Below are positions 1 through 7,957 of a DNA stretch of 64,000 nt, in pieces. Every line of letters starts with the position of its first letter. Positions within the stretch are counted from its first letter, which is position 1. The notes below the pieces were generated by a model. That model searched no databases. It was not told the origin of the DNA and worked only from the letters and a program-made list of their open reading frames with translations. The DNA is from Streptomyces sp. ICC1 (GTDB lineage Bacteria > Actinomycetota > Actinomycetes > Streptomycetales > Streptomycetaceae), in assembly GCF_003287935.1 (NCBI RefSeq), contig NZ_CP030287.1:2756267-2820266 (forward strand), in the 5' to 3' direction. The translations under genes were made by a program, and so were the position numbers.

Positions 1-530
1 AAGGTGTCGGCGGCGCGGACGGCCCGTTCCTGGTCGGGGGTGAGCGCGCCCCCGCGCCGCACGACACCGGCTCCTTCGGCGGCGAGCCGGACAGGCTGCC
101 GCTTCTGGAGGTACTTGGGGCAGTTGGCGAAGACCTGCTCGGCCGCCACCGCGAACCCGCCCCGGGCCGACGCCACGGTTCCGTTGAGGCGCATCCGGCG
201 CCGGGTGCGCGGATCGAGGGAGATGGTTCCGATCCGGGTGCCCTCGGTGGCCAGCGCCTCGGCGAGCGGATCCCCCTCGGGCACCCCGCCGGCGACCTCG
301 ATCCGGTCCGGCCCGGTGGCCCGTACGAAACCGGGGGCGCCGGTCGGCATCGAGGCCCACAGCCGGCCGCCCGCGTCGGCGGCGCCGACGACCAGGTGCG
401 GCTGCTGCTCCAGGAAGGCCGCGGCCACGTCCTTGATGTACGGGGTGACCGAGCGGCCCACGTGGACGGCGTGCTCGCGGACGCCGACCCGGTCCTGCAC
501 GGCCAGCGAACCCCAGTGGTACCCGGACAT
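1..530 (-). CDS. Pyridoxamine 5'-phosphate oxidase-like flavoprotein (3' end cut by window edge)
   Basis: The first 176 codons are visible, reading leftward from ATG 530 with no stop before the window edge. The protein looks like the actinobacterial 'pyridoxamine 5'-phosphate oxidase family' (split-barrel flavin binding); the segment NCPKYLQKR at residues 136-144 is typical of that group. Such proteins bind FMN or a related cofactor; the substrate here is unknown. Its ATG overlaps the TAA of the upstream VOC gene by one base (TAATG), so the two are probably one translationally coupled operon controlled from the palindrome at 1013-1044. Function beyond flavin binding is inference. Confidence 0.75.
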   Translation of the reverse strand, partial: MSGYHWGSLAVQDRVGVREHAVHVGRSVTPYIKDVAAAFLEQQPHLVVGAADAGGRLWASMPTGAPGFVRATGPDRIEVAGGVPEGDPLAEALATEGTRIGTISLDPRTRRRMRLNGTVASARGGFAVAAEQVFANCPKYLQKRQPVRLAAEGAGVVRRGGALTPDQERAVRAADT

Positions 531-988
531 TAGAAGAACCCGCAGGTCGGGGCCCCTGTGGTGGGGGCGTCGGAGCCTTCGGCGCCGACCGGCGCGGAGA
601 TCTCCAGGCGGGTTCCGTCCGGGTCGTGGAAGAAGATCCCGCCCGAGGCCGCGCCCTCCCCGTGGGGGACGACCCCGTCGTACTTGAAGTCGACGCCCGA
701 GCTCCGCAGCCGCTCCTCGTACGCCCGGACCTCCTCGATGCCGTCGACGGAGAGCGCGAGGTGGTGCAGTCCGGCCGCGGCGGGCGCGTACCGGCCCTCC
801 GCCTGCTGCCACAGCGTGAGGACCAGCTCGCCGTCCTGGCCGAGGAAGGCGTACCGCCGCTCCTCCTCCTTGCCCTCGCCGAGCAGCTCGAAGCCCAGGG
901 AGCCCTGGTAGAAGGCAAGCGAGCGGGCGAGGTCGGTGACGTTCAGCCCCACGTGGCCGGTGCGCAGCTTGCTGGTGACGGCTGTCAT
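530..988 (-). CDS. VOC family (glyoxalase/bleomycin-resistance fold) protein
   Basis: A 152-residue protein with the two beta-alpha-beta-beta-beta modules of the vicinal-oxygen-chelate superfamily. It opens with GHVGLNVTDLARSLAFYQ and carries the C-terminal FHDPDGTRLEI motif that holds the metal-ligand Glu; GLHHLALSV in the middle holds a ligand His. These enzymes act on small electrophiles, dioxygenase substrates or antibiotics; the substrate cannot be told here. It is transcribed away from the CGNR regulator gene across a 115-bp gap with a perfect inverted repeat, and is followed without a gap by a flavoprotein gene. A regulator-controlled detoxification pair is the likely role. Confidence 0.85.
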   Translation of the reverse strand: MTAVTSKLRTGHVGLNVTDLARSLAFYQGSLGFELLGEGKEEERRYAFLGQDGELVLTLWQQAEGRYAPAAAGLHHLALSVDGIEEVRAYEERLRSSGVDFKYDGVVPHGEGAASGGIFFHDPDGTRLEISAPVGAEGSDAPTTGAPTCGFF

Positions 989-1012
989 GTCGGGTTCCTT
1001 CCCTCGGAAACA

Positions 1013-1044
1013 TCTAACCTTCTACTGAGAGATTAAAGGTTAGA
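1013..1044. promoter_or_regulatory. Candidate operator of the CGNR regulator (9-bp inverted repeat)
   Basis: TCTAACCTT (1013-1021) is repeated as its exact reverse complement AAGGTTAGA (1036-1044) with a 14-bp spacer. It lies in the divergent gap between the VOC gene (start 988) and the CGNR gene (start 1103), where a repressor could control both directions. The 9 of 9 match in an A+T-richer island makes chance unlikely. Assignment to the CGNR protein is by position only. Confidence 0.65.
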
Positions 1045-1102
1045 CATGGGCCCGTCAACCGCTCACGTACCCTTGAGGGGTTAGCGGCGCGAGGAGGCGT
1101 AC

Positions 1103-1663
1103 ATGACGACGGCGGACCCACGACCCCTGACCGGCGAACCGGTGGCCCTGGACCTGCTGAACACGCGCTGGATGGCGGAGGGCGAACCCGTCGACCTCTT
1201 CGCCGGGGCCTTCGGACTCACCCGCGTCGAGGGGCTCGCGGTCTGGCTGGAGAGCACCGGACTGGCCGGCCGCTTCCGCGCGGACGCCGCGACCCTGGTC
1301 CACCTGCTCACCGCCCGGGAGTCCCTGGCCCGCGCCGTCGCCGATCCGGCCGACGGGAGCGCCCGCGCCCTGGTCGACGCCGTCCTGGACCACGGGCGGA
1401 TCCGCGCCACCCTGACCGCCGAAGGCCCCGGCGAGCGGGCCGAGTTCGACGACCCCTCCTGGGGGCCGGCCTGGACGGCCGCCCGCGACTACCTGGAGCT
1501 ACTGGGATCCGATCCCGGCCGGATCCGCAAGTGCGCCTCCGAGACGTGCGTCCTGCACTTCCACGACGTCTCGCGCAACGGCACCCGGCGCTGGTGCTCG
1601 ATGTCGGCCTGCGGAAACCGGGCGAAAGCCTCTCGCCATTACGCGCGCACGCGCGAGCGCTGA
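1103..1663 (+). CDS. CGNR zinc-finger (ABATE domain) transcriptional regulator
   Basis: A 186-residue protein. The N-terminal part fits the ABATE domain (putative stress-induced regulator, ligand-sensing). The C-terminus has the CGNR zinc finger: Cys pair in CASETC, then CSMSACGNRAKASRHYARTR, with the CGNR tetrad itself visible. The family is thought to bind DNA through this finger. A strong ribosome binding site GAGGAGG precedes ATG 1103. It is divergent from the VOC/flavoprotein pair and a perfect 9-bp inverted repeat lies between, so autoregulation and control of the pair are likely (inference). Confidence 0.88.
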   Translation: MTTADPRPLTGEPVALDLLNTRWMAEGEPVDLFAGAFGLTRVEGLAVWLESTGLAGRFRADAATLVHLLTARESLARAVADPADGSARALVDAVLDHGRIRATLTAEGPGERAEFDDPSWGPAWTAARDYLELLGSDPGRIRKCASETCVLHFHDVSRNGTRRWCSMSACGNRAKASRHYARTRER

Positions 1664-1754
1664 ACGCCCCGAAGTTGTCACACCCGATCTGAGACCGGCG
1701 CACACCCCGGCGGCGCCGACCGGTCAGGAAGTCTACAAATAGATCTTTGACCCC

Positions 1755-1790
1755 GAAGGTTCGTACCGGAACACCCCGGTACGGACCTTC
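1755..1790. terminator. Strong hairpin downstream of the CGNR gene
   Basis: Arms 1755-1769 and 1776-1790 pair over 15 bp (one G-U) around a 6-base loop; the tips read GAAGGT and ACCTTC. There is no long U-tract, as is common for Streptomyces terminators. It sits about 90 bp after the CGNR stop and 145 bp before the subtilase gene, so it probably ends the CGNR transcript. Confidence 0.5.
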
Positions 1791-1838
1791 TGGCGTATCC
1801 GGCACCCTGGCGGGAGTCCGCCACCTCAGGTCTCGGTC

Positions 1839-1868
1839 AGTGACAACTCTCCCCAAAGAGCTGTCACT
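1839..1868. promoter_or_regulatory. Inverted repeat upstream of the subtilase gene
   Basis: AGTGACAACTCT (1839-1850) pairs with AGAGCTGTCACT (1857-1868) over 12 bp with one G-U pair and the loop CCCCAA. The AGTGACA/TGTCACT ends are a perfect 7-bp palindrome. It lies 70-100 bp before the subtilase start, ahead of a -10-like TATCTT, so it could be an operator or a leader hairpin. No binding protein can be named. Confidence 0.4.
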
Positions 1869-1936
1869 TGCGCGAGGCTGACCGGTCATCCGGCACCGAA
1901 ATCCGGACCGTATCTTTCACTTAGCCAGGGATGCTG

Positions 1937-4900
1937 ATGACCCTCGACTCCCCCGCTCGTTCCCCGCAAAGCGGCATACCCGCGACCCGGCGCGCCGTGC
2001 GCGTCGCGGCCGCGGCCGGCCTGGTGGCCGCCCTCGTGGCCACCGGCGCCATGCCCGTCTTCGCGGCGACCGGCACCGACACCCCCACGGCCAACCCCGC
2101 GGTCAAATCGGCTGACCAGAAGCTCGGTTCGGCCGACGTCGAGCTGCTGCAGGAAGCCAAGTCCAAGGGCGAGAAGACCGTCACCGTCATGGTGGCGACC
2201 GCCCCCGGCGAGACGCAGCAGGTGGCCAAGCAGCTCGACGCCGTCCAGGGCGCCTCGGTGGGCCAGACGTACGACAAGCTCGGCTACGTCCGCGCCACCC
2301 TGCCGACCGACCAGGCCGAGGGCGCGCTGAAGGCGGCCGCCAAGCTGTCCTCCGTGCACGGCATCGACCTGCGCCACGAGATCCAGCTGCCGGACCCCCG
2401 TCCGGACGCGGACCGCGAGACCGGCACGGCCAAGAAGACCGCGGGCGAGACGTACCCGGGGCCGGACAAGAACACCCCGGCGAAGAACCCGTACAACCCG
2501 TCCTTCGAGACCGGTGCGCTGGACTTCCTCAAGAAGAACCCGAAGGCCGACGGCCGCGGCGTGACCATCGGTGTCCTGGACTCGGGCGTCGACCTCGGCC
2601 ACCCCGCGCTCCAGAAGACCACCACCGGCGAGCGCAAGATCGTCGACTGGGTCACCGCGACCGACCCGCTGGCCGACGGCGACGCCACCTGGCGCGCCCA
2701 GATCACCCCGGTCACCGGTGGCACCTTCACCGCGGGCGGCGGCAGCTGGAAGGCTCCGGAGGGCTCGTTCCAGTGGAGCCGCTTCACCGAGTCGATCACC
2801 GCCAACGGTGACATGAAGGGCGACGTCAACCGGGACGGGGACACCACCGACCGGTTCGGCCTGCTCTACGACCCGGTCGCCGGGACCGTCCGCGTCGACA
2901 CCGACCAGGACAACGACTTCACGAACAACGAGCCGATGAAGCCGTACAAGGACGGCTACCAGATCGGCTACTTCGGCACGGACAACCCGGCGACCGAGGT
3001 CGCCGAGCGCATCCCGTTCGTGATCGAGATCCGCAAGGACGTCCCGATGGACCCGCTGGGCGGTGACTGGATCGGCAAGAAGGCCGACTTCGTCAACGTC
3101 GGCATCATCGAGTCCGAGCACGGCACGCACGTCGCGGGCATCACCGCCGCCAACGGCCTGTTCGGCGGCGCGATGAACGGCGAGGCGCCCGGCGCCAAGG
3201 TCGTCTCCTCGCGCGCCTGCTCCTGGTCCGGCGGCTGCACCAACATCGCGCTGACCGAGGGCATGATCGACCTCGTCGTCAACCGCGGCGTGGACATCGT
3301 CAACATGTCGATCGGCGGCCTGCCGGCGCTGAACGACGGCAACAACGCGCGCTCCGAGCTCTACAAGAACCTCATCGACACCTACGGTGTCCAGCTCGTC
3401 ATCTCGGCGGGCAACGAGGGCCCCGGTGTCAACACCATCGGCGACCCCGGTCTCGCGGACAAGGTCATCTCCGTGGGCGCGGCGGTCTCCAAGGAGACCT
3501 GGGCGGCCAACTACGGCTCCGGCGTGGCCAAGAAGTACAACATGTTCCCCTTCTCCTCCCGCGGTCCGCGCGAGGACGGCGGCTTCACGCCGACGATCAC
3601 CGCCCCCGGCGCGTCGATCAACACCATCCAGACCTGGCTGCCCGGTGCACCGGTGAAGGAGGCCGGCTACAACCTGCCGGCCGGTTACGGCATGCTCCAG
3701 GGCACCTCGATGTCCTCGCCGCAGGCGGCGGGCGCCAGCGCCCTGCTGATCTCGGCCGCCAAGCAGCAGAAGATCGCCCTCACCCCGGCGAGCCTGCGCA
3801 TCGCGCTCACCAGCAGCGCGAAGAAGATCGACGACGTCCCGGCACACGCCCAGGGCGCCGGTCTGATCAACATCCCCGGCGCGTGGGAGTCCATCAAGAG
3901 CGGCGCGAAGGCCAACGAGTTCACCGTCTCGGCGCCGGTCGACACCGCGATCGACCAGTTCCTGAAGACCCCGGGCTTCGGCACCGGCGTCTACGACCGT
4001 GAGGGCGGCCTGAAGGTCGGCCAGAAGAAGGTCTACAACGTCGTCGTGACGCGCACCACCGGCGTCAAGTACGGCACCCCGCACAAGCTCAGCTGGCGCA
4101 ACAACGACGGCACGTTCAAGGTCCTCAGCGACTACGACTACGTCACCCTGCCGCTGAACAAGCCGGTCACCATCAAGGTCGAGGCGAAGGCCAAGTCGGC
4201 CGGCGTCCACAGCGGCATCCTGCAGCTCGACGACCCGTTCACCGAGGGCATCGACAAGCAGATCCTCTCCACCGTCGTCGTCTCGACGCCGCTGGCGACG
4301 CCGTCGTTCGCCTACTCGGACACCTCGTCCGTGCAGCGCAACAGCCACAAGTCGTACTTCGTGACCGTCCCGGCGGGCGCCAAGACCCTCGAGGTCGCCC
4401 TCGGCGGTCTGAAGCCGGGCAGCCAGACCCGCTTCATCTCGATCCACCCGTACGGCGTGGGCGTCGAGGACAGCGCGACGACCCAGTGCTACCCGAACTA
4501 CGACAACCCGGCGAACCTGTGCCGCCCCGACCTGCGGTCGTACCCGAACCCGCAGCCGGGCGTCTGGGAGATCGAGGTCGAGTCGCGCCGTACGTCGCCG
4601 CTGCTCGACAACCCGTTCAAGCTGGACGTCTCCGTGCTCGGCGCGGTCTTCGACCCCGCGGTCAAGGTCCTGCCCGAGGTCAAGCAGGGCACCCCGGCCC
4701 CGGTCCAGTGGTCCGTGAAGAACGACGGCGCGGCCATCTCGGGCGGCAAGCTCCAGGGCGGCCCGCTCGGCTCCGCGAAGGTCGCCAAGCCGACCATCGC
4801 CGCCGGTGAGACCCAGACCACCGAGGTCACGATCGGCGAGGGCGTCTCCCGCCTCGACATCGCGATCGGCCACGTCTCCGACGCGGCCGCCGACCTCGAC

Positions 4901-5269
4901 CTGGACATCTACAAGGACGGCGTCAAGGTCGGCACCTCCGCCGACGGCGACTCCGAGGAGGCCGTGAGCCTCATCAACCCGGCCGCGGGCACGTACACCA
5001 TCGAGGTGTTCGGCTACGCGATCCCGTCCGGCTCCACCACCTACGACTACCGCGACGTCTACTACTCGGCCGCCCTGGGCACCGTCCAGGTCGACGAGGC
5101 CGCGAAGGTCAACCTCGCCAACGGCGCCTCGGCGTCCGTCTCCGCGAACGTGCTGGTCAACAGCGCGGCCCCGGAGGGCCGTCAGTTCTTCGGCGAGGTC
5201 AAGCTGCTCAACGCCCGCGGCACCGCCGCCGGCACCGGCAGCGTGCAGATCGAGAAGGTCCTCCCGTAA
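1937..5269 (+). CDS. Secreted S8 family serine peptidase (subtilase), about 1110 aa
   Basis: A large extracellular subtilisin-like protease. The N-terminus has a Tat/Sec-like signal (RR near residue 18, hydrophobic stretch, cleavage near VFAAT). The catalytic triad is complete: Asp215 in GVLDSGVD, His395 in EHGTHVAGI, Ser591 in GTSMSSPQAAG. The 180 residues between Asp and His are an unusually long insertion with Asp-rich, possibly calcium-binding stretches (DVNRDGDTTDR). About 500 residues after the Ser form beta-rich domains typical of big secreted Streptomyces subtilases. I chose ATG 1937 over ATG 1931 because AGGG at 1927-1930 would touch the earlier codon. Role: extracellular protein breakdown; substrate not known. 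Confidence 0.93.
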   Translation: MTLDSPARSPQSGIPATRRAVRVAAAAGLVAALVATGAMPVFAATGTDTPTANPAVKSADQKLGSADVELLQEAKSKGEKTVTVMVATAPGETQQVAKQLDAVQGASVGQTYDKLGYVRATLPTDQAEGALKAAAKLSSVHGIDLRHEIQLPDPRPDADRETGTAKKTAGETYPGPDKNTPAKNPYNPSFETGALDFLKKNPKADGRGVTIGVLDSGVDLGHPALQKTTTGERKIVDWVTATDPLADGDATWRAQITPVTGGTFTAGGGSWKAPEGSFQWSRFTESITANGDMKGDVNRDGDTTDRFGLLYDPVAGTVRVDTDQDNDFTNNEPMKPYKDGYQIGYFGTDNPATEVAERIPFVIEIRKDVPMDPLGGDWIGKKADFVNVGIIESEHGTHVAGITAANGLFGGAMNGEAPGAKVVSSRACSWSGGCTNIALTEGMIDLVVNRGVDIVNMSIGGLPALNDGNNARSELYKNLIDTYGVQLVISAGNEGPGVNTIGDPGLADKVISVGAAVSKETWAANYGSGVAKKYNMFPFSSRGPREDGGFTPTITAPGASINTIQTWLPGAPVKEAGYNLPAGYGMLQGTSMSSPQAAGASALLISAAKQQKIALTPASLRIALTSSAKKIDDVPAHAQGAGLINIPGAWESIKSGAKANEFTVSAPVDTAIDQFLKTPGFGTGVYDREGGLKVGQKKVYNVVVTRTTGVKYGTPHKLSWRNNDGTFKVLSDYDYVTLPLNKPVTIKVEAKAKSAGVHSGILQLDDPFTEGIDKQILSTVVVSTPLATPSFAYSDTSSVQRNSHKSYFVTVPAGAKTLEVALGGLKPGSQTRFISIHPYGVGVEDSATTQCYPNYDNPANLCRPDLRSYPNPQPGVWEIEVESRRTSPLLDNPFKLDVSVLGAVFDPAVKVLPEVKQGTPAPVQWSVKNDGAAISGGKLQGGPLGSAKVAKPTIAAGETQTTEVTIGEGVSRLDIAIGHVSDAAADLDLDIYKDGVKVGTSADGDSEEAVSLINPAAGTYTIEVFGYAIPSGSTTYDYRDVYYSAALGTVQVDEAAKVNLANGASASVSANVLVNSAAPEGRQFFGEVKLLNARGTAAGTGSVQIEKVLP

Positions 5270-5281
5270 CCCGGTAGGACA

Positions 5282-5319
5282 CCGAGGGGGCGGTGCTCGA
5301 CAGAGCACCGCCCCCTCGG
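5282..5319. terminator. Rho-independent terminator after the subtilase gene
   Basis: Arms 5282-5298 and 5303-5319 are perfectly complementary over 17 bp (tips CCGAGGGGG and CCCCCTCGG) with loop GACA, followed by GCTTTTCC. It can serve both the subtilase transcript and the converging M28 pseudogene. Confidence 0.9.
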
Positions 5320-5342
5320 GCTTTTCCCCCTCGGGTACGGGC

Positions 5343-5967
5343 CTACTTGCCCAGCGAGCCCAGGGACTCGGCGTACGGGGCTCCGGCCGTGCCGCCGTAC
5401 CGCTTGGCCTGCTCGGCGGTCTTGATGCCCTCGGCGCCGGTGAAGGTGCCGCCGGCCGGGATGCCGTTCGCGATGAACGGGCCGTAGTCGGAGCGGCCGT
5501 CGAAGTCACTGCCCTCGTGGGGCTTGCCCTTCCGGTCGAGGAGGCCGTTGATCAGCGCCTCGATCTGCGCCGAGCCGGCCGGGCCGGCCCCCTCGCCCGT
5601 CTTGTCGGACAGTTGTGCCACGTAGTGCTCGGAGCTCAGCAGGCCGAGCTCCTCCGCCGACCACCAGGCGAAGCGGACCTTGTTGGCGGGCCCCTTGCCC
5701 TTCTTGTTCGCGCCCTCGTCCGCGAGCTTGAGGGCCACCTCCAGCAGGCCGGCCGAGCCCGAGCCGTTGTCGTTGATGCCCGGGCCCTCGGGGACCGAGT
5801 CCAGGTGGGAGCCGAGGGCCACCACGCGGTCGGCGCGGCCGCCCCCGGCCCTCGCGCGGATGGGCGGACGCCGGCGTGGCGGTGAGCAGGACGGGTGCGG
5901 CGACGGCGGCGGCCGCGAGGGCGGCGAGGGCCGGTATGGACCGGCGGCGGCGGTGGATGGCGCGCAC
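5343..5967 (-). pseudogene. Decayed M28 family zinc peptidase
   Basis: Starting at GTG 5967 (ribosome binding site GGGGAG) one frame encodes a clean signal peptide, MRAIHRRRRSIPALAALAAA and onward to TPASAHP. The peptidase body is in another frame: VVALGSHLDSVPEGPGINDN (zinc-ligand His and Asp), then AWWSAEELGLLSSEHY (catalytic Glu), then SDFDGRSDYGPFIANGIPAG (ligand region). Family members are usually 400-500 aa; here the stretch between signal and HLDS is missing with a frame change, the block after SEHYVAQLSDK that usually holds a NFDM motif is missing, and the C-terminus stops early at 5343. At least two deletions have broken it. Confidence 0.85.
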
Positions 5968-6036
5968 GGTGGTTCTCCCCGAGTTCGATGTGCGGAACGC
6001 ACGTCCGCATTACGGACGCGACAGACCGGACCGTAA

Positions 6037-7248
<1,212 letters not shown>

Positions 7249-7270
7249 TCCCGCGCGCACGCACGACACG

Positions 7271-7301
7271 AAGGGGCGGCGCCGGCACGGCGCCGCCCCT
7301 T
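7271..7301. terminator. Terminator between asd and the DUF1203 gene
   Basis: AAGGGGCGGCGCC (7271-7283) pairs perfectly with 7289-7301 over 13 bp with a 5-base loop. It lies between converging genes and should work in both directions. Confidence 0.85.
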
Positions 7302-7321
7302 CGGCGGTCCGGAAGGGGGCT

Positions 7322-7819
7322 TCAGCCCCGGCGGACCTCGAAGAGGTAGCAGCCGAACTCGGCCGCGCGGACGTGCACGAGAGCGGTCCGCGGGTCCGCG
7401 AAGGCGTCCGCGAGCGCCTGCCCGATCACCGCGTCCGGGTCCTCGCCGAGGGCCAGGACCCGGCCGCCGAGGATGCGGCCCGCCGCGTCGTAGCGGCGGG
7501 CCGTGCGCAGGGCCCCGGGGTGGGCGAAGGGGTGCCCGGCCGCCGCGGCGGGTCCGCCGCAGTCGGCCGCGTGCACGAAGACCGGGCCCTGCTCGTCGTA
7601 GGCGCCGGGGTCGGCGCCCGTCTCCTCGGCCCAGCGGCGCAGCGGGGCGTAGGAGACGAGGGCGATCCGTTCGCCGGGGGCACTGCGGCGCAGGCAGCAG
7701 CGGAGGGGGGCGCCGCCCTCGGTGTCCTCGTACGGCAGACAGGGCCGCCCCGCATCGTCGAGGACGCGCAGGGAGGCGAGGGCGGGCGGGGCGATGGGGA
7801 GCGCGGTGTGAGCGGTCAT
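7322..7819 (-). CDS. DUF1203 domain-containing protein
   Basis: A 165-residue protein of the DUF1203 family, small cytosolic proteins of unknown function. Recognisable stretches are LRVLDDAGRPCLPYEDTEGG, PLRCCLRRSAPGERIALVSY and the C-terminal VHVRAAEFGCYLFEVR. Two neighbouring Cys (about residues 38-39) and one near the end are conserved in relatives as I recall them. I placed the start at ATG 7819 because homologues begin shortly before the LPIAPPAL region; ATG 7870 is possible. Neither has a good ribosome binding site. Single gene, convergent with asd, divergent from pepN. Confidence 0.75.
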   Translation of the reverse strand: MTAHTALPIAPPALASLRVLDDAGRPCLPYEDTEGGAPLRCCLRRSAPGERIALVSYAPLRRWAEETGADPGAYDEQGPVFVHAADCGGPAAAAGHPFAHPGALRTARRYDAAGRILGGRVLALGEDPDAVIGQALADAFADPRTALVHVRAAEFGCYLFEVRRG

Positions 7820-7957
7820 GGAGTCCACGGTGCGCGACCGCACCCGCCGAAGCTGGCGGAAATCGGACATCGCGTTCGCCCGTGGATTACTCCGACGCGG
7901 TGACCCGGCCCGCGTGGAAGGATGGCGGGCACCGTCACCATCGAAGGAGATGAACGC

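Noticed and set aside
1886..5509. Very long open frame on the minus strand (about 1200 codons) opposite the subtilase gene
   Set aside because: High-G+C third-position bias of the real gene leaves the opposite frame open. The translation is Arg/Gly/Val/Asp-biased low-complexity sequence without any domain, and the plus-strand frame has the full catalytic triad.
7922..7957. N-terminal extension of pepN from ATG 7922
   Set aside because: In frame, but the ribosome binding site GAAGGAGA lies inside it, just before GTG 7958, and family similarity starts there.
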